DNA of 64,000 nucleotides, from contig NC_079266.1 in NCBI RefSeq assembly GCF_947241705.1, positions 372,001 to 436,000 on the forward strand. The letters run 5' to 3'. The stretch is from Saccharomyces mikatae IFO 1815. Taxonomy: Eukaryota; Ascomycota; Saccharomycetes; Saccharomycetales; Saccharomycetaceae. A program made the translations under genes and the position numbers. Shown piece after piece: positions 39,473 to 51,144 of the stretch. How positions within the stretch are numbered: the stretch's first letter is position 1; each line of letters begins with the position of its first letter. The notes under the pieces were generated by a model. That model had not been told where the DNA came from. It saw only the letters and a list, made by a program, of their open reading frames with translations, and ran no database searches.

Positions 39473-42451
39473 ATGGTGACCGACCAAGATAGTGGGCATC
39501 CGATACTATCTAAGCAGCGAGCCTACGTGAATAAGCAACGGCAAGGAAGACAGCAAAGGTCATCTATCGCATGTCTTTCTTGCAGGAAACGTCATATCAA
39601 GTGTCCTGGTGGTAATCCATGCCAGAAATGTGTTGCGAGCAATGCCATATGCGAGTATTTGGAGCCGTCAAAAAAGATCGTTGTGTCGACAAAATATCTG
39701 CAGCAACTGCAAAAGGAGTTGAACGATAAAACTCAAGAGAATAATCGTTTAAGAGGCTTACTCTTGGAAAAGGCGGTTAACGCATGTTGCAAGGACAATG
39801 GTACAGGAAAGCACCCAAACAACGCGGCAACAAGTGACACGTTAGAAGTATCCAGTGCTCCAGCAGCGCCTGTATTTGATCTGCAATCCAATAGTAGCAC
39901 TACATCCGATAATGATGGTGATGATGATGTGAACGGTACTAGCAGTGTAAATAATAATAATAATAATAATAATAAAGCTGTAGTTTCCCCTTTCAATAAT
40001 AGACGCTACGATCATAGTTTGGAAAAATACTATAATAAATCGATACGTTTCTTTGCACAGCCGTCCAGTGCAAATGAAGAAAATAATAACAACACTGTTG
40101 ACCGCGACGATGATGAAGATGATGAAGAGATATCGACAAATTTTGCCCAAAGGAGTGGTAGACTGATAGAATCTCACAATGGCTTCCACTATTTTGTAGG
40201 ATCTTCTTCAATGACTTTATTTGGTTTGGAAATTCAATCTTTGGTTACAAAGTATATATCGGTCAAAAATTTCAGGCCTTTGCCAATAAACACCAAGAAC
40301 GAGATTTTAAATTCAAACTTGAACCCGACCATAAGTTCCTTTATAAATTCAAATAACTATCTCTTTTCCTCCTACATCTTTTTAAATCCGATATCGAAAA
40401 TTGTCAACTTAAACTCAATTAACGACAATTTGTCTCCATTGATGTTTAAAATAGTTTTGAATAAGGAGAAGGATGAAAACAACGGCCAAGGAGATGCAAT
40501 ACATTTTCAATTGCCTTCATATAATTACACGAAACTATTAATCGACTGTTTTATAAATTATAATGACGGTTGTTTCTACTTCTTCAACGAAGGTCTCGTT
40601 AAATGTGGAATTAACAAATTATACCTGGAAAATGAATGGCTGTACTATGATAATACCAAAAACACTTTGGACAATGAAAATGATCCAGTTTTACAAGCTG
40701 TTTGGTTCTGCAAAATTCTGTTGATTTTGGCAGTAGGTGAAATGTACTTGGGCTCCATTAATATTGAAATGTTGAAAAACTATTCTAATCAACCAAAATT
40801 GCCTGGTTCCAAATTCTTTCAAATGGGTTCTAAAATATTCAATTGTCTATTTTCCAGTGAAAGGTTAGAAAACGTGACTAAGAAGGGTGGTATTGAAGTC
40901 TTATTGCTCTACGCGTTTTTCTTACAAGTGGCCGATTACACCTTAGCTTCATATTTTTATTTTGGTCAGGCTTTAAGGACATGTTTGATTTTAGGTTTAC
41001 ATGTTGATTCGCAAAGCGATACTTTAACCAAATACGAAATTGAGCATCACAGGAGACTTTGGTGGACGGTTTACATGTTTGAAAGAATGCTTAGCTCGAA
41101 AGCCGGTTTGCCATTAAGTTTCACTGATTATACTATCTCTACAGCATTACCAGCAGATATCGATGATGAGACTATTGAGGGCAAGAATAATCAATATGTT
41201 TTCAGGAAAGCCGAACTGATTTCTAACTGCGTTACTATTGTGAAAATCAATGCCCAAATTTTAAGCAAATTGTATCAAAGGCAACCTGAAACCAACATCA
41301 TAATAACTCTAAAAGTTGTTATTAAGCAGTTATTGGAATGGAGAAATAATTTATCTGATTCCTTACAGGTTGACTTCACGCAGAAGGATGAAGATTTCAA
41401 AATATCAAGGTTATCAACTAATATGTTTACGGAATACTTTCAAGGTATTAACTTGGCCATAAGGCCTTTATTATTTCATTTTGCATCCATTCAGTTGAAA
41501 AGGTTTAAGACAAGTAATACTTTCATTAACTTACAAAACTATTCTACCACAATATCTTCCTTGTTAACGTGCTCCCTACATGCTTCTGTTAACACCATCA
41601 GATCTCTGTGGAGCTTATTACAAAATAATATGCTTGCTATGTTCGGTTATATGGACAGAGAATATCTTTTTACCTCTTCTTGCACTTTATTGTTATTCAA
41701 CACCGCCTTTGGTATTCATGAACAGACATTATATCATTTAGATCATTCTCTGGAAATCTTCACGCAAATGAGGAATTTAGGTAATATCCCGGCAGGGTTA
41801 AGAAGAGCACAGTTACTAACATTGATGGCAAATTTGGATTTCCATGGCATAATGAATGATTTGATCACCAAATACAACGATATTTTGAAATTTGATTCCA
41901 TGAACTGTGAAAATGATAACATAGTGGATAATAACAATGAACCCAAAATAGAAAAGGAAAATGAGAAAGTTTACAAAGACACTAATCGCATTGACCCTTC
42001 AATTATAGACTCCGATAAATCAAAGTCCAGTGCAAATATAATCAAAAATGAATCTATTCCAGATATTGTCAACATACTTCCAGAAAGCACCAAGCAAACC
42101 ATGAGTGGTTATAGTAATGGTGGTAATGATGTTAATGATATTAATGATATTAACACAGAACCGTCAACTTTTTTTGACATTATAACTGCAAGCTTGGAAA
42201 ACTCATACCAAACCACCCTGACTAAAAAGGGATCCCAAGTCATGGAAAAAAACATGGATCAATTAGATTCTGTCCATAATTTAAATGATGATGACTTACA
42301 ACAATTGTTAGAAGATTTGGGCAATATCGACCATTCTGATGAAAAACTTTGGAAAGAAATTACCGACCAAGCAATGTGGTTGGGCAATACTATGGATCCA
42401 ACCGCTGCTGCTGGGAGTGAAATTGACTTTACCGATTATTTAGGACCCTGA
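39473..42451 (+). CDS. PUT3: Zn2Cys6 activator of proline utilisation
   Basis: Nuclear transcription factor that binds CGG(N10)CCG sites and activates PUT1/PUT2 when proline is the nitrogen source. The product is 992 residues. The binuclear zinc cluster has C34, C37, C44, C50, C53 and C60, followed by a linker and a short coiled coil (about 70-100). An Asp/Asn-rich segment includes a pure Asn run encoded by AAT triplets (39952-39975). The fungal-specific middle homology region (about 350-700) and an acidic C-terminal activation region ([14 protein letters not shown]) follow. It is slightly longer than S. cerevisiae Put3 (979 as I recall). Confidence 0.97.
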   Translation: MVTDQDSGHPILSKQRAYVNKQRQGRQQRSSIACLSCRKRHIKCPGGNPCQKCVASNAICEYLEPSKKIVVSTKYLQQLQKELNDKTQENNRLRGLLLEKAVNACCKDNGTGKHPNNAATSDTLEVSSAPAAPVFDLQSNSSTTSDNDGDDDVNGTSSVNNNNNNNNKAVVSPFNNRRYDHSLEKYYNKSIRFFAQPSSANEENNNNTVDRDDDEDDEEISTNFAQRSGRLIESHNGFHYFVGSSSMTLFGLEIQSLVTKYISVKNFRPLPINTKNEILNSNLNPTISSFINSNNYLFSSYIFLNPISKIVNLNSINDNLSPLMFKIVLNKEKDENNGQGDAIHFQLPSYNYTKLLIDCFINYNDGCFYFFNEGLVKCGINKLYLENEWLYYDNTKNTLDNENDPVLQAVWFCKILLILAVGEMYLGSINIEMLKNYSNQPKLPGSKFFQMGSKIFNCLFSSERLENVTKKGGIEVLLLYAFFLQVADYTLASYFYFGQALRTCLILGLHVDSQSDTLTKYEIEHHRRLWWTVYMFERMLSSKAGLPLSFTDYTISTALPADIDDETIEGKNNQYVFRKAELISNCVTIVKINAQILSKLYQRQPETNIIITLKVVIKQLLEWRNNLSDSLQVDFTQKDEDFKISRLSTNMFTEYFQGINLAIRPLLFHFASIQLKRFKTSNTFINLQNYSTTISSLLTCSLHASVNTIRSLWSLLQNNMLAMFGYMDREYLFTSSCTLLLFNTAFGIHEQTLYHLDHSLEIFTQMRNLGNIPAGLRRAQLLTLMANLDFHGIMNDLITKYNDILKFDSMNCENDNIVDNNNEPKIEKENEKVYKDTNRIDPSIIDSDKSKSSANIIKNESIPDIVNILPESTKQTMSGYSNGGNDVNDINDINTEPSTFFDIITASLENSYQTTLTKKGSQVMEKNMDQLDSVHNLNDDDLQQLLEDLGNIDHSDEKLWKEITDQAMWLGNTMDPTAAAGSEIDFTDYLGP
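39952..39975. repeat. AAT microsatellite encoding poly-Asn in PUT3
   Basis: Eight AAT triplets in frame give an asparagine run in Put3 between the DNA-binding and regulatory domains. Probably length-variable between strains. Confidence 0.9.
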
Positions 42452-42594
42452 GTACCGCTCAAAGAACAAAGAACGATATTTGGTTTCTTTGTTTACATAT
42501 GCATATACCATACACATTCTCACATTACTTAAAAATTAGGCATTTAATCTTTTAGGTTTTCTACATAGTTAGCATACACTACACAAAAAATAGA

Positions 42595-45500
42595 TCATTT
42601 GCGTAATCTCTTGACAATATTGTGACTATCTCCTTCTGTCCATAATATTAATCTTTTCTGTGATTTGACAAGCTCGTTGTAGCCTAATAGCAATTTCTCA
42701 ATCCCATTCTGTTCTTGAACTAACTTTGAAGTAGCATTTAGTGTACCTTTGTTTTCATTCTTTAAAATGTCAATGCTGTTCAATATATTGTCCTGTGGTA
42801 ACCTAGATTTGATGTTATTGTTCAAAATCTCCAAAAATGAGACAACACCGTTTCTGCTAATCAAATTCAAACCACCGTCATCAGCTACTCTTTGAACCTC
42901 GTAGAATATGAAATATATTAGTTCGCGTAATCTTTCTTTCAAGTAGGGTATGTTTATCAAATTTAATAGCCACTCAAATACACCTTTCTTATCTAACATC
43001 TTGTAATCTTCATCAGTTTTGATCCCCTTGCAAATAGTCATTAAGACCCAACTCAATTCTCCATAATAAATCTCCATCTCGATCCCTTTCTTATTATTAT
43101 CATCTTGCTGTCTTTTATTGTAAGACATCATTACATCAGAAACCATGGGAATGTCCCAACCATGTATAGTAGAATTTGATAATACCCAACGGTATGCCTT
43201 TTCATGTAAGGGTGAAGTTGGGGTTCTCAACAAATCGACAATCCTGGAGATAGAAAACCAAATCAATGGCCTGATTGCTTCTCGGTTTTGCTGCTTCTGA
43301 TATAAAATCCTCTTGATCAATATTTGGTAAATGCTATTGTATTTCATGAGATCGCTATCGATTTCTTTTTCTCCATTGTCCTTTCCAGCGATTCTTTTTT
43401 CAGTATTGGTTTTTGAATTTTTTCTATCCAAAGAAATTGCTAGGTTCGCCAAATGTTCATAACTTATATTGGTCACGGTGTCACAATCACTTAATGAACA
43501 TATAATAAACTGAAAGATTTTGGAATCAAGTAAGTTTTCGAACTCGTAATTGTATGTTACGTTGCCATCTCCATCCTTGACCATTCTTACTAACTCTTTG
43601 TTATGAATTATCAAAAGTAACAAAAACAGTGGATCATACATATCAGTGCCAGATCGTTCAGTGTTTTCATAATATTTCTTGAGTAGTTCCCATCTTGTAG
43701 CGACATCATAATTATCTGTATTTGAGGAGCTGCAAAATTTAGGGATATGGGGCCTTTCCAATACGTATCCGTCAATGGATTTTTTAATCAGCTTTCTTTG
43801 TAGTGTTATTATCAAACCTTCTCTTTCTTTGATAATTAATCTTGCATCTCCAATGGCTTCCAAGACTTCTTCGTCTTCATCTTTAATGAATTCCCAAGAA
43901 AAAATCAAATTTGTCCACGAATTAGAGGTGTGAGATTCGATACTTTCTAGCATTTTAATGATTAACTTATCATTACTGGAAATGGTTCCTGAGTAAAAAG
44001 TTAGGAGCTTCTCTTGAACAATTGGCGTAGAGTTTGCGACTGGGTCAATGTTGAATAAAGAAAATAATATCATCGTACTTAGGAACTTCCGATACGAGGA
44101 ATCCTCATCATCATCTTTGATCATTATTGGTGAGTAATTCTCATTGTTTAATAATAATTGAACCATCCTTTGTGATTGAATTGACTTCCGATTCACACAA
44201 AGAATTAATATATTGGTATATTCGAGCACCTCTATTTTCTTAATCCACTTACTGCCTAAAATGCCCTCTAACTGAGAATTAACTATCTTAAAATTTAGCC
44301 TATTTGATGCCTTCTCACGTTTTAAAAGTTCGCTCATGGCATTTAATAGTTTGAAAAAAGCACTGGAGATAACGGTCCTTTCTGAAAGATACTTTGTAAT
44401 ATAAAGAAGTGTTTTATTTAACCATGTTCCTACTCCTGGATAAGCAAAGTCATCTTGTATAGTGATATATTTCACCGTGGCAGCATGATATCTATGGTCG
44501 CTCTGTGCTAACAGACATTCCAGAATGGCCTTTTTTTTTGTTTCATCATATAAATTAATATAAGTGGTAATCATGTTTACTACTTCATCAAAAATGTCTT
44601 TCTCTAATGTAGTGCTATATGCACATTTGGCAATGTCATCGTCATATTGGGAAATTATTTTGTGCACAAATGCGCTAAAATTTTTATCTTGCATATGCTT
44701 GGACAAAGCGGTCGTTGTTACAATACTTAGCAAAGGTAAATTCTTGATCTTTCCGATATTGGGTATAAACGATGCGAAAGAAAAATGCTCCCATTTGTAA
44801 AAAGCTTCTAGTACTGGGTAATTCAAATCATTAGAAATAATGCTGTTTATCAATGTAGTGGTTTCTGAAAGGGATATTTTATCTTCAGGAGCAGATGTAG
44901 CATCAACACAAACTCTATTTTCCTCGAAAAACTTGACTAAAATGAAATTAACTTCTTGAATTAAAGCAGCATCCTCGTTTAAAGTTTTGTTCAGTATGTT
45001 CTTGATAAGGGACGTTTTTATAGTTTTTTCTTCATTGAATATTCTTTTCAAGATATTTCTTGTAGGCTCAAGTTTAGTGCCGTGCATGAGCAGCGAAGTC
45101 AATGCAGAAGTGCTTAAATACTCATTAACGCTTGTTAGTAAGCGATTTATGTCCTCTTCGTGATAAGACTCATTATAAATGGCACGCTTTTCAATGTTCT
45201 GACCATTGAATGCGATTTTTCGTATTGATTCTTGAAATTCCCCCAAATGGTGACCTGTTTCGAAACATACTGCACCAATTAGATTGCATACTAATCTTGA
45301 TTTTTCCATGAGTAAGGTATTTTTCTTGTCAACGGTCATCTTAGGTAAAGCAAATTTCACATACTTTTCCAAAACCCTGACAATGGGGAATTCCGTATCT
45401 GTCGCCACGTAACTCGCAATCTTACCAAATAACTCGCAAACTGTTTCTTCGAACCAACCGTCATAAGCAATGGAATCATTTTCGACTAGTAACTGAATTC

Positions 45501-47895
45501 TGAAAAGGATTCCTGCCGCGTCTAATTTGCTCACTGGGAATTTAGAGACATTTGTCAATTCTTTAGATGGAAGCGACGAAATATACTGGAAAAAAGAAAA
45601 GTCCCTCATTGAAGAAAAAAAGGAATTTGTGTTATTGGTTTCCGTATCGTTTTCTTCAAAGGAATCTAGATTCAAGTAAAAGTTCACATCATGTTCAGCC
45701 ACCTCAGTAAAATTATCTTTGACAAGTTTTCTTATGCCTGTATAATCTTCACCTATGAGAATCATGTTTCTAAAAAACAGTAGAAGCCATTTGATAACAA
45801 AATCCAAGTCGTTATTCTTGTCAACGTATTTCCATTGTTCGGAAAGTCCCATTATGAATGGAGAAATATAATTATAATCTTTTGCCAAGTCAACATACTT
45901 GTATGGCGTTTTTATGACACGAGATATAGTTTCATCGAACCACTTCCAAATTTTTTCCATACTGCTTGTTTCACCGACTTTAAGGTAAAGCACTTGAAGA
46001 CTGTTCACTAAGGCCATTGCTGGAGAAATCAAAGGTACGTTGAATATAACATTTGCTCTTGTTAATTCATCTAGTAAGTTTGATATTCTTGTGGCTATCA
46101 TGTCTGAAGCATTTTTGGAAGATGCGAGTTTTAATAGTAGCGTAAATAAAGAATTTCCACCAGGACTTGGGTTCCACCACTTTGTTTGAGTAGAGTTGAA
46201 CTCTTGAAATTGTAAGTAGTTGTCCAAAATAGCAAATTCTATCCCGGAAATCCTGGGTTTTTGCATAATGCCTGTATAAAGATTTGATGATGGTAAGTTT
46301 ATTGAAAAAAGGTTAGGAAATACTCTACTGTAGTAGTTGAATATAATGGATATGGACAATGGCAATATTTTATTATCTTTATTGGCAGTCAAAGTGCTGT
46401 TTAAGGTAGATACAAATATTGGCAAATCAGGCATTCTAGTATTAAACTCGTTGAATAGAGTATTCTTTTCATTTTTCCAACCTTTTCGATCATAAAGTAA
46501 CGCAACCTTTTCTAATTTCTTGAATGCTAAGACTATAGAATGACAAGCCAATTGTTTTATAATAGGCGTCTCAAATTGTAAAGATTTAGTCAGTGAAGTT
46601 TTTGTGAGTAAAGACGGCAAAATGTTTTCTATAACTAATGAAGTCGCGGGTGGAATATCACTATCAACAGTCTCCATAAATTGCGGTATCCTTAGATTAA
46701 TAATCTTGTTCATTAATAGTGTTGTACCAAACCAATATGAAGTCATCTTGGGGTCATGGTTACCATTCATTGTCAAAAAAATGCTGTATGGTGCTACAAG
46801 TTCTGGAACATTTTCCAGTATTTTGATTAACGTACCTAACTGTAGGATATCCTCCCATGGTTTGAAAAGACGTAAAGTATTGAACAAAAGTTTATTGTGA
46901 ATTTGAAATTCCACTTGGTTAACAGTTATCGGTGCTCCATGAGAGGCCCCGTCAGTGACTGAATTTTTGAACCAAACAGAATTATCAGGAAATGCTACAC
47001 TAAAGTCATGGGAAGCCCCAAAAGTTAAGAAAAACTCATTCGTCTTCTTAACTAGGTCCTTGTTTGGTGAATAATAAAAGTGATGAATCTTTGAAGCCGC
47101 TAATTCATTCAATATTTTAGTTTTCGTAGTTCTTTTGAAAGACTTTTCTTTGAGAATATCATTTATGAATACCGATAGTATGTGTTGAGATAACTTATCA
47201 GAATCAACCTTATTCATGAATTTGAATAGGTTGCTCATAATCTTAAAATTTTCTGTTAAAAGTTCTTTTCTTATAACTGGGGAAGAATTGGAAATTAATG
47301 CCAACCAGAACTTAATAAATGTGAACCTTATTGAGTCATGTTTAGATGAATTAGCAGAGGAATTGCCATTGGCTAGCTCAGACTTGGTTGGTGACAATAA
47401 TCTAGGTAAGATAGGTAGCGAAAAATCAAAATATAACACTAATTCCTCGATATGTTGGCCATTGTTGAAATTGACTATCTGTTTGAGCAGACGAAGAATT
47501 GGATTAGTTAGCTGCGCACGCATATTGTTTAACCCTCTATAAAGAACTTTAGTGTAATCAGTTAATATCAATTTGATTAAACTGCTTCCAATGACCAAAG
47601 TACTAATATCAGATGATAAAACCTGTATGGTTTTAGTTATTAGTGTGGTTGTTTTCGAAAACTTTCCGTGGTTATTTACCTGGGCATAATATGACCAAGC
47701 CTGTACCGATTGAGCACCAAATCCCTTTTGGAAAAACACTATCAGAGGTTGATAATCTTTTGAGAGGGTTTCATCTTCGAGGGCAACGATCATACTTTCT
47801 AGTGTTTCTAATGTACCGTCATCGAATTCTTTCCCTTGAGTGTACTTCTCCCTTCTCTGATCGCGAGATCCATAAGCTGCACTATGATTACTCAT
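42595..47895 (-). CDS. URB1: Nucleolar pre-60S assembly factor Urb1/Npa1
   Basis: Very large nucleolar protein of the earliest pre-60S particles, binding 25S rRNA domain I and snoRNAs with Npa2, Rsa3, Nop8 and Dbp6. From the Met at 47895 the product is 1766 residues, close to the S. cerevisiae length (about 1764). It is alpha-helical with HEAT-like character throughout and has no catalytic motif. The frame is open four codons further (Met at 47907), but the N terminus NHSAAYGSRDQRREK matches the known start at 47895. A perfect PAC box and an RRPE lie just upstream. Confidence 0.96.
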   Translation of the reverse strand: MSNHSAAYGSRDQRREKYTQGKEFDDGTLETLESMIVALEDETLSKDYQPLIVFFQKGFGAQSVQAWSYYAQVNNHGKFSKTTTLITKTIQVLSSDISTLVIGSSLIKLILTDYTKVLYRGLNNMRAQLTNPILRLLKQIVNFNNGQHIEELVLYFDFSLPILPRLLSPTKSELANGNSSANSSKHDSIRFTFIKFWLALISNSSPVIRKELLTENFKIMSNLFKFMNKVDSDKLSQHILSVFINDILKEKSFKRTTKTKILNELAASKIHHFYYSPNKDLVKKTNEFFLTFGASHDFSVAFPDNSVWFKNSVTDGASHGAPITVNQVEFQIHNKLLFNTLRLFKPWEDILQLGTLIKILENVPELVAPYSIFLTMNGNHDPKMTSYWFGTTLLMNKIINLRIPQFMETVDSDIPPATSLVIENILPSLLTKTSLTKSLQFETPIIKQLACHSIVLAFKKLEKVALLYDRKGWKNEKNTLFNEFNTRMPDLPIFVSTLNSTLTANKDNKILPLSISIIFNYYSRVFPNLFSINLPSSNLYTGIMQKPRISGIEFAILDNYLQFQEFNSTQTKWWNPSPGGNSLFTLLLKLASSKNASDMIATRISNLLDELTRANVIFNVPLISPAMALVNSLQVLYLKVGETSSMEKIWKWFDETISRVIKTPYKYVDLAKDYNYISPFIMGLSEQWKYVDKNNDLDFVIKWLLLFFRNMILIGEDYTGIRKLVKDNFTEVAEHDVNFYLNLDSFEENDTETNNTNSFFSSMRDFSFFQYISSLPSKELTNVSKFPVSKLDAAGILFRIQLLVENDSIAYDGWFEETVCELFGKIASYVATDTEFPIVRVLEKYVKFALPKMTVDKKNTLLMEKSRLVCNLIGAVCFETGHHLGEFQESIRKIAFNGQNIEKRAIYNESYHEEDINRLLTSVNEYLSTSALTSLLMHGTKLEPTRNILKRIFNEEKTIKTSLIKNILNKTLNEDAALIQEVNFILVKFFEENRVCVDATSAPEDKISLSETTTLINSIISNDLNYPVLEAFYKWEHFSFASFIPNIGKIKNLPLLSIVTTTALSKHMQDKNFSAFVHKIISQYDDDIAKCAYSTTLEKDIFDEVVNMITTYINLYDETKKKAILECLLAQSDHRYHAATVKYITIQDDFAYPGVGTWLNKTLLYITKYLSERTVISSAFFKLLNAMSELLKREKASNRLNFKIVNSQLEGILGSKWIKKIEVLEYTNILILCVNRKSIQSQRMVQLLLNNENYSPIMIKDDDEDSSYRKFLSTMILFSLFNIDPVANSTPIVQEKLLTFYSGTISSNDKLIIKMLESIESHTSNSWTNLIFSWEFIKDEDEEVLEAIGDARLIIKEREGLIITLQRKLIKKSIDGYVLERPHIPKFCSSSNTDNYDVATRWELLKKYYENTERSGTDMYDPLFLLLLIIHNKELVRMVKDGDGNVTYNYEFENLLDSKIFQFIICSLSDCDTVTNISYEHLANLAISLDRKNSKTNTEKRIAGKDNGEKEIDSDLMKYNSIYQILIKRILYQKQQNREAIRPLIWFSISRIVDLLRTPTSPLHEKAYRWVLSNSTIHGWDIPMVSDVMMSYNKRQQDDNNKKGIEMEIYYGELSWVLMTICKGIKTDEDYKMLDKKGVFEWLLNLINIPYLKERLRELIYFIFYEVQRVADDGGLNLISRNGVVSFLEILNNNIKSRLPQDNILNSIDILKNENKGTLNATSKLVQEQNGIEKLLLGYNELVKSQKRLILWTEGDSHNIVKRLRK

Positions 47896-48510
47896 TATAT
47901 GATACACAATCCTTTAGTTCTGTTAGATGGGATTGTTAGCAGCTTATATGTTAGATATAATATTCAATCGAGAATATCTATGAACCATTTCTTTGCGATG
48001 AGCTTTATTGCTGAAATTTTTCATATATCGTTTTAAGTGATATAATGTTAAAATTCCCGTACACCTTAACGGTAGCATTATAATAATACTAAGGAAACCA
48101 TTGGCTATTTAATGGCACACTATAATTATGTGATCTCGTTTTGCTGCATACCCTGTGTCAAATCTAGAACGATTAACTATTAAAATCATCTAGGTTTTGT
48201 GTGACCACATAAATCAAAGACGTTCGAATTAACAGTCAATCGGTAAGAAGTTTATCTTTAGGCGCCAAAAAGAAGATTATCATCACAAAACATTGGCATT
48301 TTCAAGCGGAGAAGAATACCTAAATTACACAAATAACAATAATGTCAAAGTACATTTGTAATCATTTCACACACACATGTTGTTGTATCTAACTAAATAT
48401 TCTAGCTGTAGTTCAATTGAGTATGTAACTTACACTTTTGGTATAGATCGTAAGGCTTTCCATCAGTAAGGCCCTGTTTGAGAAAAATTTCTCCCTTCTG
48501 TCCTAAAAAT
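47896..48510. other. URB1 upstream region and ARC19 3' flank
   Basis: 615 bp between two minus-strand genes. Apart from the PAC/RRPE pair near URB1 I recognise nothing; there is no C/D box pair, tRNA or long frame. Confidence 0.5.
47995..48023 (-). promoter_or_regulatory. PAC box and RRPE of URB1
   Basis: GCGATGAGCT (47995-48004) is a perfect PAC motif (Dot6/Tod6 site), and TGAAATTTTTCA (48012-48023) is RRPE-like (Stb3). They are about 100-130 bp from the URB1 start with the close spacing typical of ribosome-biogenesis genes. Confidence 0.8.
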
Positions 48511-49026
48511 TTAGTAGACAAATTCATCAAGATAGGCTTCCGCAACAAATCTTGCCCTCGCATTCAAGAACAGCTTAATTTCACTGATTTCCTTATCCAC
48601 ATCCTCCATGAATTCAATAATAAAGTCGACCAGCTTCCCAGTTTTCATTGATTCCGTATGCTTGTTGGTTATTAGAAAAGAAATACTGTAGCCAGGTATT
48701 GGGACACGTCTTAGGATGTAAAATGCTTCAGCACGCTGTTCCAAAAATCTGGTGAACTTGTGAACTAAAATCTGCTCGATTTCGTCGGCCTGTTTCACCA
48801 TCAAACTCATACGCACTGAGTTCACACTAGGTTCGATCAAAACTTGTTCATTTTCATTACGTGATATATGCATCGGTTGGAGCAGCAATTCGGCACTAGT
48901 ATTGGGTACTTCAACTTCCGGTCTATTGTGCCTCTCTACTTCTTGTGAAGAGAAATTGCTCAAAGTCAGCGCAGCTTCCAGGGAATAGCGAACAGCTGTT
49001 AGATATGGACGTAATGATTGTGACAT
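48511..49026 (-). CDS. ARC19: Arp2/3 complex subunit ARPC4
   Basis: ARPC4 subunit of the Arp2/3 actin-nucleating complex, which drives branched actin at cortical patches. The product is 171 residues, identical in length to S. cerevisiae Arc19 and highly conserved (the [19 protein letters not shown] region binds actin and Arp subunits). It is single-exon and shares a 287-bp divergent promoter with PRP40. A hydrophobic 74-codon antisense-side frame in that promoter (49054-49278) is not supported. Confidence 0.97.
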   Translation of the reverse strand: MSQSLRPYLTAVRYSLEAALTLSNFSSQEVERHNRPEVEVPNTSAELLLQPMHISRNENEQVLIEPSVNSVRMSLMVKQADEIEQILVHKFTRFLEQRAEAFYILRRVPIPGYSISFLITNKHTESMKTGKLVDFIIEFMEDVDKEISEIKLFLNARARFVAEAYLDEFVY

Positions 49027-49313
49027 CTTTTCCTGCTGTCGATTTTTTGCTCTCTACCTCTTGTCGCAGTGACAGCTAGTTGTTCGAAAACCTCTGATTT
49101 GCTGGTTTACAGACCTTTTTATTCTATGAATGTAGTTTGTTATATAAAAGGGGCGACGTGGTAAACGATATGAAATTGTCAAGAATAATGATATTATGGT
49201 TAGAAACATGGCCATTGAGGACATCGCAATAGCAAGTATATTATTCGAGATAACGAGGTCTGAAATCAGAGTGACCACTTCGCAAGAATTTCCCTAGTGG
49301 TAGAAGTCAGATT

Positions 49314-51053
49314 ATGTCTATCTGGAAAGAGGCTAAAGACGCAAATGGAAGGGTATATTATTACAACAGTTTGACAAAGAAATCCACGTGGGAGAAACCA
49401 AAAGAACTAGTTTCTGAGGAGGAACAGCTTCTTCGAGAGAATGGATGGAGGGCAGCCAAGACCAAAGAAGGCAAAGTGTACTACTATAATCCAGCCACTA
49501 GAGAAACCAGTTGGACTATCCCAGTTTTCGAGAAGAAAGTTCAAACCACCGCTAAAAAGGAGTCTGATACAACAGCATCTGCAAAAGCTAATGAAAATAT
49601 AGCAGTTCGGGAGAGAAAAGATTTAAGGCAAACCACAAAACAAGAGGGAATCCAGTATGCCAATAACTCTCAACTACTAAATGTTAAAAGAAGGACTAAA
49701 GAAGAAGCAGAAAAGGAATTCATTACAATGCTGAAAGATAACCAAGTAGACTCTACTTGGTCGTTCAGTAGAATTATTTCGGAATTGGGAACCAAGGATC
49801 CGAGGTATTGGATGGTCGATGATGATCCCCTATGGAAAAAAGAAATGTTTGAAAAATATCTTTCTAATAGATCCGCTGATCAACTTCTAAAGGAACATAA
49901 TGAAACAAGTAAATTCAAAGAAGCATTCATAAAAATGTTACAGGAAAATTCCCACATAAAGTATTACACCCGTTGGTCAACCGCGAAAAGACTGATTGCT
50001 GATGAACCAATATACAAACACTCTGTGGTTAACGAAAAGACCAAGAAACAGACTTTCCAAGATTACATCAACACTCTCGCCGATGCTGAGAAAGAATCGA
50101 AGAAAAAATTAAAAACTCAAGCCTTAAATGAACTAAGAGAATATTTGAGTGGCATATTAACGGCTTCGCCTTCCGAGCCTTTCATAACATGGCAGCAACT
50201 TTTGAATCACTACGTTTTTGGTAAAAGTAAGAGGTATATGGCGAATAGGCACTTCAAAAGTCTAACCCACGAGGACGTTTTAATTGAGTACCTGAAAATT
50301 GTAAAGTCGATTGAAAGTGAACTTGAAAATAAATTAAACAACCTTCGACTGCACAATTATACCAGAGATCGTATTGCTAGAGATAACTTCAAGAGCCTAC
50401 TGAAGGAGATACCAATCCAAATCAAGGCAAATTCTAAATGGTCCCATATTTATCCTTGTATAAAATCCGATCCACGGTTTTTGCATATGCTGGGACGGAA
50501 CGGTTCTTCCTGCCTTGATTTATTTCTAGATAATGTGGATGAACAAAGAATGTACATTTTCGCGCAAAGATCAATAGCCCAACAAACTCTGATAGATCAA
50601 AACTTTGAATGGAACGATATTGACAGCGATGAAGTTATCAAGAAGAGCATAGAAAACGTTCTGGCGAATGACTCAAAGTTCAATAAGGTAGATAAAGAAG
50701 ACCTCAGTTTGATAACTGATGGCATAATAAAGCAAAGAAACGAAAGAATACAACAGAAACTCCAAAACGAGCGTATGATATTGGAGCAAAAGAAACGCTA
50801 TTTTTGGTTACTTTTGCAAAGGAAGTATACCAAAGCTGGTAAGCCCAAGCCCAGTACATGGGATTTAGCTTCCAAAGAGCTAAGTGAATCTCTTGAATAC
50901 AAAGCATTAGACGATGACGATAGTATAAGAAGGCAAATTTTTGACGATTTTAAACCTGAAAGTTCTGCACCAACTACCGAAAGCACCACTGCAGGTTTAC
51001 CATTAACCGCAAAAAAGAGGCAGTTAAGCCCTGCGCTCGAATTAGACTATTGA
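49314..51053 (+). CDS. PRP40: U1 snRNP splicing factor with WW and FF domains
   Basis: U1 snRNP protein that bridges the 5' splice site to the branch-point proteins (Msl5/Mud2) and to the Pol II CTD. The product is 579 residues. Two WW domains are at 1-30 (W4, W26) and 42-71 (W45, W67), joined by a helix. A linker and a run of FF domains follow (about 130-500; FF1 near 130-190, FF2 near 200-265). The basic, helical C terminus ends LSPALELDY. Slightly shorter than the S. cerevisiae protein (583 as I recall). Confidence 0.97.
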   Translation: MSIWKEAKDANGRVYYYNSLTKKSTWEKPKELVSEEEQLLRENGWRAAKTKEGKVYYYNPATRETSWTIPVFEKKVQTTAKKESDTTASAKANENIAVRERKDLRQTTKQEGIQYANNSQLLNVKRRTKEEAEKEFITMLKDNQVDSTWSFSRIISELGTKDPRYWMVDDDPLWKKEMFEKYLSNRSADQLLKEHNETSKFKEAFIKMLQENSHIKYYTRWSTAKRLIADEPIYKHSVVNEKTKKQTFQDYINTLADAEKESKKKLKTQALNELREYLSGILTASPSEPFITWQQLLNHYVFGKSKRYMANRHFKSLTHEDVLIEYLKIVKSIESELENKLNNLRLHNYTRDRIARDNFKSLLKEIPIQIKANSKWSHIYPCIKSDPRFLHMLGRNGSSCLDLFLDNVDEQRMYIFAQRSIAQQTLIDQNFEWNDIDSDEVIKKSIENVLANDSKFNKVDKEDLSLITDGIIKQRNERIQQKLQNERMILEQKKRYFWLLLQRKYTKAGKPKPSTWDLASKELSESLEYKALDDDDSIRRQIFDDFKPESSAPTTESTTAGLPLTAKKRQLSPALELDY

Positions 51054-51144
51054 TTTTCGTGGATTTTTATAATAGTTTACTTATTTTTATTCTGTAGTAG
51101 CAATTATATGTCAAAATGAAAATTTAGGCTTTTTGTTTATTTTA

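Noticed and set aside
47643-47939. 98-codon plus frame at the 5' end of URB1
   Set aside because: Antisense overlap with URB1 and its promoter; no domain or conservation evidence.
49054-49278. Hydrophobic 74-codon minus frame between ARC19 and PRP40
   Set aside because: Sits in the divergent promoter; hydrophobicity follows from T-rich DNA. No known orthologue recalled at this place.
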